From the NCBI RefSeq assembly GCF_022899355.1, contig NZ_JALJCK010000006.1:248001-312000 (forward strand): 64,000 nucleotides of DNA. Reading direction: 5' to 3'. Every line of letters begins with the position of its first letter. The stretch's first letter is position 1. The notes below the pieces were generated by a model, which worked only from the letters and a program-made list of their open reading frames with translations, did not search any database and was not told the origin of the DNA. The position numbers and the translations under genes were made by a program. This stretch comes from Shinella yambaruensis (GTDB lineage Bacteria > Pseudomonadota > Alphaproteobacteria > Rhizobiales > Rhizobiaceae). Positions 28,701-38,654 of this stretch are shown piece after piece.

Positions 28701-30296
28701 ATGGCACCTCGCGTACTCGTATCCGATGAACTGTCGGAAACCGCCGTCCAGATCTTCCGCGATCGCGGCGTCGACGTCGATTTCCAGCCGAAGATCGGCA
28801 AGGACAAGGACAAGCTCGCCGAGATCATCGGCAATTATGATGGCCTCGCCATCCGCTCGGCCACCAAGGCGACGGAAAAGCTGATCGCGGCGGCGACCAA
28901 CCTCAAGGTCATCGGCCGCGCCGGCATCGGCGTTGACAATGTCGATATCCCGGCCGCCTCGCGCCGCGGCATCATCGTCATGAACACGCCCTTCGGCAAC
29001 TCGATCACCACGGCCGAGCACGCCATCGCGCTGATGTTCGCCGTCGCCCGCCAGCTTCCGGCCGCCGACGCCTCTACCCAGGCCGGCAAGTGGGAGAAGT
29101 CGAAGTTCATGGGCGTCGAGATCACCGGCAAGACGCTCGGCGTCATCGGCGCCGGCAATATCGGCTCCATCGTCTGCTCGCGCGCCATCGGCCTCAAGAT
29201 GCACGTCATCGCCTATGACCCGTTCCTCTCCAAGGAGCGCGCCGAGGAGATGGGCGTGACCAAGGTCGAACTGGACGAGCTGCTGGCCAAGGCCGACTTC
29301 ATCACGCTGCATGTTCCGCTCACCGACAAGACCCGCAACATCCTCAACGCCGAGGCGCTCGCCAAGACGAAGCCGGGCGTCCGCATCGTCAACTGCGCCC
29401 GCGGCGGTCTCGTCGATGAGAAGGCGCTGGCGGAAGCCCTGAAGTCCGGCCATGTCGCCGGCGCCGGCTTCGACGTCTTCGAGGTCGAGCCCGCCACCGA
29501 AAGCCCGCTCTTCGGTCTGCCGAACGTCGTCTGCACGCCGCATCTCGGCGCGTCGACCACGGAAGCGCAGGAGAACGTCGCCCTCCAGGTCGCCGAGCAG
29601 ATGTCGGACTACCTCGTCAAGGGCGCTGTATCCAACGCCATCAACATGCCGTCGATCACTGCCGAGGAGGCGCCGATCCTGAAGCCGTTCATTCGCCTTG
29701 CGGACGTGCTCGGCGCCTTCGTCGGCCAGGTCACGGAAAGCGCGATCAAGGAAATCGAGATCCTCTACGACGGCGCGACGGCCTCGATGAACACCAAGGC
29801 GCTGACCAGCGCGGTGCTCGCCGGCCTCATCCGCCCGCAGGTGGCCGATGTCAACATGGTCTCGGCGCCGGTCATGATCAAGGAAAAGGGCATCATCCTG
29901 TCGGAGGTCAAGCGCGACAAGTCGGGCGTCTTCGACGGCTATATCCGCCTGACGGTAACGACCGGGAACCAGACCCGCTCGATCGCCGGCACCGTCTTCT
30001 CCGACGGCAAGCCGCGCTTCATCCAGATCAAGGGCATCAACCTTGATGCCGACGTCGGCAACCACATGGTCTACATCACCAATACCGACGTTCCCGGCAT
30101 GATCGGTTTCATCGGCACGACGCTGGGCGAGGCGGGCGCCAACATCGCCAACTTCCAGCTCGGCCGCGACAAGCAGGGCGGCGATGCGATCGCGCTGCTT
30201 TATGTCGATGCCGCCGTCTCCGAGGACGTCCTGAACAAGCTGCGCGTCAACCCGGCCATCCGCCAGGTCAAGTCGCTGGTCTTCAACGTCGACTGA
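28701..30296 (+). CDS. serA: D-3-phosphoglycerate dehydrogenase
   Basis: 531 residues, the long form of SerA. It catalyses the first step of serine synthesis with NAD. The Rossmann loop GVIGAGNIGSIV lies near residue 150. Catalytic arginine, glutamate and histidine are in NCARGGLVDE, the acidic segment after it and TPHLGASTTEAQ. An intervening domain and a C-terminal ACT domain (TDVPGMIGFIGTTLGEAGAN) follow; ACT domains often bind serine as feedback inhibitor. ATG at 28701 has GGAGG before it. A short hairpin (28635-28659) lies between serC and serA but lacks a T-run. Confidence 0.97.
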   Translation: MAPRVLVSDELSETAVQIFRDRGVDVDFQPKIGKDKDKLAEIIGNYDGLAIRSATKATEKLIAAATNLKVIGRAGIGVDNVDIPAASRRGIIVMNTPFGNSITTAEHAIALMFAVARQLPAADASTQAGKWEKSKFMGVEITGKTLGVIGAGNIGSIVCSRAIGLKMHVIAYDPFLSKERAEEMGVTKVELDELLAKADFITLHVPLTDKTRNILNAEALAKTKPGVRIVNCARGGLVDEKALAEALKSGHVAGAGFDVFEVEPATESPLFGLPNVVCTPHLGASTTEAQENVALQVAEQMSDYLVKGAVSNAINMPSITAEEAPILKPFIRLADVLGAFVGQVTESAIKEIEILYDGATASMNTKALTSAVLAGLIRPQVADVNMVSAPVMIKEKGIILSEVKRDKSGVFDGYIRLTVTTGNQTRSIAGTVFSDGKPRFIQIKGINLDADVGNHMVYITNTDVPGMIGFIGTTLGEAGANIANFQLGRDKQGGDAIALLYVDAAVSEDVLNKLRVNPAIRQVKSLVFNVD

Positions 30297-30320
30297 TCTT
30301 CGTCCTCCCAAGACGAACAG

Positions 30321-30353
30321 AAAGGCCCGCCGGATCTCTCCGGCGGGCCTTTT
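30321..30353 (+). terminator. Intrinsic terminator of serCA
   Basis: AAAGGCCCGCCGG (30321-30333) pairs perfectly with CCGGCGGGCCTTT (30340-30352) around ATCTCT, with TTTTC following. Confidence 0.92.
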
Positions 30354-30514
30354 CTCTGGCGGCATTCGCGGGATCAGGCGGTTTCACGACTTGGAACTCG
30401 AAGGGACCATGTTGCAGGCGAGGGCAACATTGAAAATCCAGACAAGATTTAAGCGCCGCATCAGGGGTGGATCTTCATGGAATACAGGTTATTGCGGGTG
30501 ACTTCTTGCATTTG

Positions 30515-31444
30515 TCAGTTGTTCTTCTCTTTCGGCCGTCCCCATTCGGCAATCGCGATGCCGCCGAGCACGAGAAGAAGGGCGACGATGTGGAACAGGT
30601 GCATCGTCTCGCCGATCAGCGCGACGGACAGGATGGTGCCGAAGACCGGGATGGCATTGATGAAGAGACCGGCCCGGTTGGCGCCGATCATCTCCACGCC
30701 GCGCACATAGAGCACCTGCGAAAGCAACGAGGGGAAGATGCCGGCATAGAGCACGACGATCCAGCCGGTGGTGTCGGGGAAGATCGCGGCGCCGCGCGAC
30801 ACTTCCCAGAAGAGCAGCGGAAGGGCGCTGAGGAACGCGCCGAAGACGGGCGCGGCGATGAAGCTCTGCCAGTGCATCTCCGGCTTCCAGCGCAGCGAGA
30901 CCGTATAGGCGGCATAGACGATGCAGGCGCCGAGCATCAGGGCATCGCCGAAGTTGAACTCCAGTTCCGCCAATGCCGAGAATTCGCCATGCGCGGCTGT
31001 TACAAGAACGCCGACCAGCGTGACGGTAAAGCCGAGAACCTGCGCGATCGAGGCCTGGATGCGGAAGAGCGCGAAATTGAAGACGAAGATCAGCATGGGG
31101 ATGCCGGCCTGCTCGATGACGGCGTTGATGGCGCTGGTATAGCCGAGCGCGGTGTAGAGCAGGGCGTTGAAGGCGGTGAAGCCGAAGACGCCGTAGAGAA
31201 GCAGCTGCAGCCAGTGCCGGCGGATCGCCGGCCAGTCGCGCTTCACCTGCGGCAGCATGAGAACCAGGATGACGCCGAGCGCGATGGTCCAGCGGAAGGT
31301 GGTCAGCACCATCGGGCTGACATGGCCGACGGCAAGCTTGCCGGCCACCGAGTTCGCGCCCCAGAAAAGCGAGGTGACGCACAGGTAGAAATAGGCTCTG
31401 CTGTTCAAGGCGGCTGGGTCCGATAGGTGGAAGGATGCATGCAA
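30515..31444 (-). CDS. DMT-superfamily (EamA) transporter
   Basis: 309 residues with about ten hydrophobic segments in two EamA repeats. The first begins YFYLCVTSLFWGANSVAGKL, and the second lies around GACIVYAAYTVSLRW and AGIFPSLLSQVLYVRG. The family exports or imports amino acids, nucleotides or other metabolites across the inner membrane. The substrate is unknown. The gene stands alone and is divergent from purA. Convergence with serA is separated by 160 bases. Confidence 0.9.
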   Translation of the reverse strand: MHASFHLSDPAALNSRAYFYLCVTSLFWGANSVAGKLAVGHVSPMVLTTFRWTIALGVILVLMLPQVKRDWPAIRRHWLQLLLYGVFGFTAFNALLYTALGYTSAINAVIEQAGIPMLIFVFNFALFRIQASIAQVLGFTVTLVGVLVTAAHGEFSALAELEFNFGDALMLGACIVYAAYTVSLRWKPEMHWQSFIAAPVFGAFLSALPLLFWEVSRGAAIFPDTTGWIVVLYAGIFPSLLSQVLYVRGVEMIGANRAGLFINAIPVFGTILSVALIGETMHLFHIVALLLVLGGIAIAEWGRPKEKNN

Positions 31445-31629
31445 GGCGGGCCGGCGGGTGGCTCACATAAGGTGAAAAACCGCCAGATGTCATGCAAAAA
31501 GCGGATTGCGGCCGTCATAACAGGGTCGCAATCCCAAGGACAACACAGTATAGATGCGCGGGTTTGTGTCAGGCGCGCGCATGCGTGCGTAACAGCAAGG
31601 CGCTCGTGCGCGAAAACGGGAAAGATGAA

Positions 31630-32934
<1,305 letters not shown>

Positions 32935-33003
32935 TCTCAAGCTCAACACCAGTTCCGTGACGTATTCCAATGAGATAGCGAGCGGACACGACGGAAAGTT
33001 CTG

Positions 33004-35256
33004 ATGGCGGATTTTGTAGCAGTCATTCGAAGGGCCGTGGACGGCCTCTCGGACAACAACGCCGAGATGCGGCAGAAGGTTTACGAGAAGGCCCGCGGCG
33101 CCGTCCGCCGGCAGCTCGAATCCATGAACCCGCGCCCTTCCGATGACCTTGTGAAGCGTCAGCTCGACAAGCTCGAGGCGGCGATCAACAGCGTCGAGAT
33201 AGACCATGCCGAGGCGCTGCCTGCCGAGGACATCGCGCCGGAACCCGCCGAAGAGGTGTTGCAGCCGGAGCCGGTGGCGGAGGAACCCGCCGCCGTTCCC
33301 GAAGCCGAAGAAGCGGTTGCCGAGATCGAGCCGGAGCATCATGAGGAGCCAGTCGCCGAGGCCGTAGACGCGCCTGCCGAGAAAGCAGAAGCACAGGCGA
33401 TCGAGGAGGAGCCGGCCGCCGAGCCGCCGGTGGAGGATACCCCGCCGGCTGAAGCCCATGCCGAGCCCGAGCCTGAACACGCCGCGCCCGTCGTCGAAGA
33501 CGCCGAGCCCGCCGAAGACCTTGCGGGGCAGGAAGAGCAGCCGGCCATCGTCGAGGCGCACAACGAGCCGTCCTGGCATGTCGAGGCCGCACCGGCTGAC
33601 GACTATGTGCCCTCCTGGGAGGAGCCGGAACAGGAGCCTGCGCACGAGGCGGAAGCGGAAGAGACGGCCGAGGCCGCCGAGCCGCAGGTGCAGGCCGATC
33701 CGGTGCATGGCGATCCGGTGCATGAAGAGCAGGTGCCCGACGCCGAGCCGGCGGCGGACACCCGCATGCCCTCGGCCGAGGCCCAGTGGAACTGGAACGA
33801 GGCGAGCCCGGCCGATGTGACGGCGGAAAACCACGTCCAGCCGGCGGACACCACCGCCAGCGACCCGCTCGCCTGGGACTGGCCGGAGGAGAAGGCCGCA
33901 CAGCCGGAGGCAACGCCGGAACAGGCGTCTTCACGCGACTGGGGCGATCTCGACGAACTTCTCGGCCACGGCCCGAAGGCTGGTGCGGCCGCTGCCGGCG
34001 CGGCCGCCATGGCAGAGGCCGGGCTTGCCGATGCGACATCTTCCACGCCGACCGTGGAAACGGCCCGCGCGCCGCAGCGCTCCTTCCGCGCCGAGCCGCG
34101 CAAGTCGCGCCTCAATGTCGCGGCGCTCGCAGCCGTGGTGGCGCTGGTCGCCCTTGTCGGCGGCGCGGGCGCTGCCTACTGGTTCAACCGCGATACGGTG
34201 AACGACTGGGTCAACGAGCGGATCGCCGCCTTCACCGCGCCCTCCACCGAAACGCCGGCAGAAACCCCGCAGACGGCCGAGACCGCCGAAGGCAGCCGCA
34301 GTCTGCCGGCGGCGAACACCACCTCGGGCGAGACGGCCCAGACGCCGGACACCGCGGCAGGGACATCGACGAACACCGAGGTTGCCGTGGCAACCCCGAG
34401 CGGCACCGGCAAGTTCACGCAGCGCCTCCTGGCGGATGGAACCGAAGTGGACGAGGGGCCGGCCGCCGCGCTCGACGGCGCAACGCCGGAAGAGGGCAAG
34501 TCGGTCGCCGCGCAGACCCCGGAAACGGCGGGCGTGACGACGGAAGACGGTCCCGCGGCAGCCAGCGGCACGACGACGGGCGAGGCGACCCCTGAAACCG
34601 ACGGCGCGGCACAGACGCCTGCCGGCACGGGCGATGCGACGACCACGACGGAGGGCGGTACGCCCGCAGCCACCGGCGAGCAGCCGGCGATCGGCGTGAC
34701 GCAGAAGATGTTCCTCTACGAAGAGCGCCTCGGCCAGACGGCGCCGACGGCGATCGAAGGCACGGTGGCCTGGTCGAGCGCGGAAGAATCGCCGGGCGGC
34801 GACGCCAAGGACGAGCCGGTGGTGCGCGCGCAGGTCAACGTGCCCTCCAAGGGCCTGACGGCGCTGATCACCTTCCGCCGCAACGGCGACCGCTCCCTGC
34901 CGGCGAGCCATCTGGTGGAGCTCGTCTTCTCGCTGCCGGAGAATTTCGAAGGCGGCGGCATCGAAAGCGTGCAGCGCGTGGCGATGAAGCGCACCGAGCA
35001 GGATCGCGGCGACGCCCTGATCGCCGTGCCGGCGAAGATCACCGACGATTTTCACATGATCGCGCTCAACGACTTCCCCGAGGCGATCGCCAAGAACACG
35101 GACCTCCTGCGCACCCGCAGCTGGATCGACATCCCGATCACCTACCGCAACGGCCGCCGTGCGCTGATCACGCTCGACAAGGGCACAGCCGGCGCGGAGG
35201 CGTTCGACAAGGTGATGAAGGCCTGGGCGACGCTCGGCACGCCGGGCAGCCAGTAA
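33004..35256 (+). CDS. Large acidic single-span membrane protein of unknown function
   Basis: 750 residues. The first 65 form a helical domain with RXXXX-type basic helices (MADFVAVIRRAVDGLSDNNA). Residues 66-360 are very rich in E, P and A and probably unfolded. One membrane span lies near residue 375-395 (LNVAALAAVVALVALVGGAG). A threonine-, glutamate- and alanine-rich stretch follows. The last 170 residues are a compact, probably periplasmic domain ending with DIPITYRNGRRALITLDKG. I do not recognise the function. It starts 69 bases after purA and may share its transcript. Confidence 0.85.
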   Translation: MADFVAVIRRAVDGLSDNNAEMRQKVYEKARGAVRRQLESMNPRPSDDLVKRQLDKLEAAINSVEIDHAEALPAEDIAPEPAEEVLQPEPVAEEPAAVPEAEEAVAEIEPEHHEEPVAEAVDAPAEKAEAQAIEEEPAAEPPVEDTPPAEAHAEPEPEHAAPVVEDAEPAEDLAGQEEQPAIVEAHNEPSWHVEAAPADDYVPSWEEPEQEPAHEAEAEETAEAAEPQVQADPVHGDPVHEEQVPDAEPAADTRMPSAEAQWNWNEASPADVTAENHVQPADTTASDPLAWDWPEEKAAQPEATPEQASSRDWGDLDELLGHGPKAGAAAAGAAAMAEAGLADATSSTPTVETARAPQRSFRAEPRKSRLNVAALAAVVALVALVGGAGAAYWFNRDTVNDWVNERIAAFTAPSTETPAETPQTAETAEGSRSLPAANTTSGETAQTPDTAAGTSTNTEVAVATPSGTGKFTQRLLADGTEVDEGPAAALDGATPEEGKSVAAQTPETAGVTTEDGPAAASGTTTGEATPETDGAAQTPAGTGDATTTTEGGTPAATGEQPAIGVTQKMFLYEERLGQTAPTAIEGTVAWSSAEESPGGDAKDEPVVRAQVNVPSKGLTALITFRRNGDRSLPASHLVELVFSLPENFEGGGIESVQRVAMKRTEQDRGDALIAVPAKITDDFHMIALNDFPEAIAKNTDLLRTRSWIDIPITYRNGRRALITLDKGTAGAEAFDKVMKAWATLGTPGSQ

Positions 35257-35279
35257 GGCGATCTTCCATCAAGGCAAAG

Positions 35280-35301
35280 GCCCGGCTCTGCCGGGCTTTT
35301 T
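35280..35301 (+). terminator. Intrinsic terminator
   Basis: GCCCGG (35280-35285) pairs with CCGGGC (35291-35296), and five T residues follow. It ends the purA-side transcript. Confidence 0.85.
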
Positions 35302-35317
35302 CATGCCCGGCCGATGC

Positions 35318-35866
35318 TCACCGCACCCGGGCATAGAGGAAGCTGTCGCGCGGCTCGTCCGACAGGTTCGGATGAAGCATGTGGCGGCGCAAGAGCCCCT
35401 CCCGTACCATGCCGGCCTTCTCCATCACGCGCGCCGAAGCGGTGTTGGCCGTGTCGCACGTCGCTTCCGCCCGGAAAATAGACGGATGCGATAGCGCATG
35501 CGCGACGACCCAGCGAACGATCTCGCTGGCGACGCCTTGCCCCCAATGGTCCCGGCGGACAAGCCAGCCGTAGGACACCTTTGTCGACACAAGGCGGGGA
35601 TGAACCATGCCGATGGGGTCGCCGGGAGCCTGCCGGGGGCTTATCACCGCCGGAAAGCTCGCACCGGCCTGCCAATCCCGGCTGGCACGCCGGATAAAAT
35701 CCTGCGTCTGGGACATGTCCGTATGCGGGCGCCAGGTGAGGTAGCGGGTCACCTCGGGATCCGTCGCCCATCCGGAAAAGAGCGCCTGCGCATCGGAAGG
35801 GCGGATGCGGCGGACCAGATGGCGTTCGGTCGTGAATTCTTCCGGCAGGCGATAGGCTTCGGTCAT
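35318..35866 (-). CDS. GNAT N-acetyltransferase (RimJ/RimL type)
   Basis: 182 residues of the GNAT fold. The start LPEEFTTERHLVRRIRPSDA is typical of RimJ/RimL-type enzymes. The acetyl-CoA loop is in RRDHWGQGVASEIV, and the C-terminal signature TANTASARVMEKAGMVREG follows. These enzymes acetylate ribosomal proteins, antibiotics or other amines; the substrate is unknown. The gene is convergent with the acidic membrane protein. It lies past the end of rpoH, on the same strand and separated by a terminator. Confidence 0.9.
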   Translation of the reverse strand: MTEAYRLPEEFTTERHLVRRIRPSDAQALFSGWATDPEVTRYLTWRPHTDMSQTQDFIRRASRDWQAGASFPAVISPRQAPGDPIGMVHPRLVSTKVSYGWLVRRDHWGQGVASEIVRWVVAHALSHPSIFRAEATCDTANTASARVMEKAGMVREGLLRRHMLHPNLSDEPRDSFLYARVR

Positions 35867-35982
35867 TGTCGATGTCCAGTTTCAATACCACGCACGGCAA
35901 AATCCGGCGCGCTGCCCGCCCCGTGATGCGCTGCCCGAAGGATGGACCGGCGAAGCGCCGATGCGGCAAGCCTCAAGCAAAA

Positions 35983-36004
35983 GGCCCGGCATCGCTGCCG
36001 GGCC
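35983..36004 (-). terminator. Intrinsic terminator of rpoH
   Basis: GGCCCGGCA (35983-35991) pairs with TGCCGGGCC (35996-36004). On the minus strand TTTTGCTT follows. It lies 26 bases past the rpoH stop. Confidence 0.85.
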
Positions 36005-36030
36005 TGTTCATGGTCGGATGGCCGCCTCTA

Positions 36031-36936
36031 TCAGGCGTCTTCGATGACGCGCACGGCGCGGGCCTGTTCGGCCGCGTATTTCTGCACGGCTTCCTGTACC
36101 TTCTCGAAGGCGCGGACCTCGATCTGGCGGACGCGCTCGCGGCTGATGTCGAACTCGGCGGAGAGCTCTTCCAGCGTCACCGGGTCTTCGGCGAGGCGGC
36201 GGGCCTCGAAGATGCGGCGCTCGCGCTCGTTGAGGACGCCCATGGCGCGCGCCAGCATGGCGCGGCGGGTGTCCAGCTCGTCCTGCTCGATCAGCGTCTG
36301 TTCCTGGCTGTCGTGGTCGTCGACGAGCCAATCCTGCCACTGGCCGGATTCGCCCTCGCCGGCCTTGATCGGCGCGTTCAGCGAGGCGTCGCCGGTGAGG
36401 CGACGGTTCATCGAAACGACTTCCTCTTCCGAGACCTTCAGCTTGGTGGCGATTTCCTTCACCTGGTCGGGCTTCAGGTCACCGTCGTCGATCGCCTGGA
36501 TCTTGCCCTTCATGCGGCGCAGGTTGAAGAACAGCCGCTTCTGGTTGGCGGTGGTGCCCATCTTCACCAGCGACCACGAGCGCAGGATATATTCCTGGAT
36601 CGAGGCCTTGATCCACCACATCGCATAGGTGGCAAGGCGGAAGCCGCGTTCCGGGTCGAATTTCTTCACGGCCTGCATCAGGCCGACATTGCCTTCGGAG
36701 ACGACTTCGCCGATCGGCAGGCCGTAGCCGCGATAGCCCATGGCGATCTTCGCCACGAGACGAAGGTGGCTCGTCACGAGCTGGTGGGCGGCGTTGCGGT
36801 CGCCGTGCTCCTGGTAACGCTTGGCGAGCATGTATTCCTGCTGCGGCTCAAGCATGGGAAACTTGCGGATTTCATCGAGATAGCGGTTGAGACCACCTTC
36901 TCCGGCCGTGATCGACGGCAGCGTATTGCGGGCCAT
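36031..36936 (-). CDS. rpoH: RNA polymerase sigma-32 factor RpoH
   Basis: 301 residues. Region 2 is seen as LVTSHLRLVAKIAMGYRGYG and the promoter-melting segment GFRLATYAMWWIKASIQEYI. The RpoH box QKRLFFNLR is at 132-140, which marks heat-shock sigma factors. Region 4 closes with an HTH (VTLEELSAEFDISRERVRQI). It directs heat-shock and stress gene transcription. Rhizobia often have two rpoH genes; this one resembles RpoH1. Its promoter is itself sigma-32-like. Confidence 0.96.
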   Translation of the reverse strand: MARNTLPSITAGEGGLNRYLDEIRKFPMLEPQQEYMLAKRYQEHGDRNAAHQLVTSHLRLVAKIAMGYRGYGLPIGEVVSEGNVGLMQAVKKFDPERGFRLATYAMWWIKASIQEYILRSWSLVKMGTTANQKRLFFNLRRMKGKIQAIDDGDLKPDQVKEIATKLKVSEEEVVSMNRRLTGDASLNAPIKAGEGESGQWQDWLVDDHDSQEQTLIEQDELDTRRAMLARAMGVLNERERRIFEARRLAEDPVTLEELSAEFDISRERVRQIEVRAFEKVQEAVQKYAAEQARAVRVIEDA

Positions 36937-37059
36937 TCAGCACCCCTTTCTGAGACGGCTTCCATTCCGGCAAGCCTTGGTACGGAGCCTGATCCTGAAA
37001 ACCGGATCCCCGTCAGCAACCATGCTCCCCGTGGGTCATGGCGACCCCACTGATCCTAC

Positions 37060-37088
37060 AGATAGGTGTGGCGAAACAATGTTTCAAG
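37060..37088 (-). promoter_or_regulatory. Heat-shock (sigma-32 type) promoter upstream of rpoH
   Basis: Read on the minus strand, CTTGAA (37088-37083) is followed after 16 bases by CCTATCT (37066-37060). This fits the alphaproteobacterial sigma-32 consensus CTTGAA, 16-17 bases, CYTATNT. Transcription would start near 37053, leaving a leader of about 117 bases before the rpoH ATG. Self-activation by RpoH is implied. Confidence 0.6.
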
Positions 37089-37194
37089 GCTCCGCAAGCT
37101 TCACGGCTGCGTGAAGGCGGGACGGGCGGAACGGATTTTGCGACACATCCCTCAAATGGGGTCCAGCGCCCGAGAATCAAGGGGCGGCGGCGTG

Positions 37195-38220
37195 CTAGAC
37201 GGCCCGCAGCGCCCCGATCAGGCGGGCCAGATCCGCCGGCGGCGGGGCTTCGAAATGCAGGGTCTCGCCCGTCGAGGGATGCTCGAACTGCAGCAGGAAG
37301 GCATGCAGCGCCTGGCGGTGGAACCCGTTCACCACGTCGCGCGCCTCGTCCGGCAGCCGGTTGGCCTTGGTCTTGAAGGCACCGCCATATTCCGGATCAC
37401 CGATCAGCGGGTGGCCGATATGGGCCATGTGCACGCGGATCTGGTGCGTGCGGCCGGTTTCGAGGTGGCACTCGACGAGGGAGGCGAGGCTGGTGCCGTC
37501 CTCGGTCTCGCCATAGCGCTCGACCACTTCGTAATGGGTGATCGCCTCGCGGGCATCGTCGGCGTCCTCGCGCTTCACCGCGCGCTTGGTGCGGTCCATG
37601 CCACGGCCGAGCGGGGCGTCGATCGTGCCCCTGAGCTGGCGGGGCCGACCCCAGACGACGGCCTGGTAGGCGCGTTCCAGCGGGCCGGTGCGGCCGTGGT
37701 CGGCGAACTGGTCGGAGAGGTGGCGGTGCGCGGCGTCGTTCTTGGCGGCGACCATGACGCCGCTCGTCTCCTTGTCGAGCCGGTGCACGATGCCCGGGCG
37801 CCGCACGCCGCCGATGCCGGAAAGGCTCGTCCCGCAATGGTGGATGAGCGCATTGACCAGCGTGCCGGTCCAGTTGCCGGCGCCGGGATGGACGACGAGG
37901 CCGGCCGGCTTGCAGATGACGATCAGGTCGTCGTCCTCGTAGAGCACGTCGAGCGGGATGTCCTCGGCCTTCGGCTCGGGGTCGCGCGGCTCCGGCAGGG
38001 CGATCTCGACGCGGTCGCCGGGATGGATCTTGCGCTTCGGCTCGCCGATGGCCGCGCCGTTGACGTGAACGGCTCCTTCCTCGATCAGTGCCTTGATGCG
38101 GCTGCGCGAGAAATCGCCGGCAAGCGTGGCAGCGAGCCAGGCGTCGATGCGCCCTTCGGCGTCTTCCGGCACCGTCAGGACTTTTCTTGTGGCGTCGGCT
38201 TCTTTAAAGGGGTCGGTCAT
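37195..38220 (-). CDS. rluD: RluA-family 23S rRNA pseudouridine synthase (RluD-like)
   Basis: 341 residues. An N-terminal S4 RNA-binding domain (RIDAWLAATLAGDFSRSRIK) precedes the catalytic domain. The catalytic aspartate is in GIVHRLDKETSGV. The segment GRTHQIRVHMAHIGHP and GDPEYGG are RluA/RluD signatures. RluD makes pseudouridines in helix 69 of 23S rRNA. In many rhizobia rluD lies just upstream of rpoH, as here; the 258-base gap between them carries the rpoH promoter. Confidence 0.94.
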   Translation of the reverse strand: MTDPFKEADATRKVLTVPEDAEGRIDAWLAATLAGDFSRSRIKALIEEGAVHVNGAAIGEPKRKIHPGDRVEIALPEPRDPEPKAEDIPLDVLYEDDDLIVICKPAGLVVHPGAGNWTGTLVNALIHHCGTSLSGIGGVRRPGIVHRLDKETSGVMVAAKNDAAHRHLSDQFADHGRTGPLERAYQAVVWGRPRQLRGTIDAPLGRGMDRTKRAVKREDADDAREAITHYEVVERYGETEDGTSLASLVECHLETGRTHQIRVHMAHIGHPLIGDPEYGGAFKTKANRLPDEARDVVNGFHRQALHAFLLQFEHPSTGETLHFEAPPPADLARLIGALRAV

Positions 38221-38255
38221 CGTTCACTACACTCATTGCCGGAAGGGCGCCTGCC

Positions 38256-38648
38256 ATGTCCAACATCGAAAACGACGATCAGGAAGACAAGCCGCTCGAC
38301 CCGGTGATGGAAAATGTTCGTCGCAAGATGATGCGCCTGCAACTGGTCTCGGGCGGCATCATGCTCCTGATGTTCATGGCGGTGCTTGCGGCCATTGTCT
38401 ATAAGATCAACGCGCGGGATGGCAAGCCGGAAGCCGTCGCCTCGTCCGGCAGCGCCCTGGCCGTGCCGAGCGATGCACCGGTCAAGGCGACCGCGACGCT
38501 GCCCGATGGCTTCGCCGTCTCGGCGGTCTCCAATTCCGGCGGCCAGATCCTGTTCTACGGCGTGATGGCCGACGGCGCGCGCAAGGCGTTCCTCTTCGAC
38601 ATCGCGGCCGGGCGCATCGTCGCCGAGGTCGCCATCGCAGGCAACTGA
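38256..38648 (+). CDS. Small single-span membrane protein of unknown function
   Basis: 130 residues. An acidic cytoplasmic start (MSNIENDDQEDKPLDP) is followed by one membrane span near residues 30-50 (LVSGGIMLLMFMAVLAAIVY) and a periplasmic beta-rich domain. Similar proteins stand beside rluD in rhizobia; the function is not known to me. It is divergent from rluD with a 35-base gap that must hold both promoters or starts. It is followed 6 bases later by the methyltransferase gene, so they form an operon. Confidence 0.75.
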   Translation: MSNIENDDQEDKPLDPVMENVRRKMMRLQLVSGGIMLLMFMAVLAAIVYKINARDGKPEAVASSGSALAVPSDAPVKATATLPDGFAVSAVSNSGGQILFYGVMADGARKAFLFDIAAGRIVAEVAIAGN

Positions 38649-38654
38649 CCGGGC

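Noticed and set aside
28668-30365. 565-codon leftward frame opposite serA
   Set aside because: Low-complexity Asp/Arg/Leu residues typical of antisense GC-rich frames; serA is certain on the other strand.
31445-31629. Purine riboswitch before purA
   Set aside because: I see no three-stem aptamer pattern; the gap is short and shared with a divergent transporter gene.
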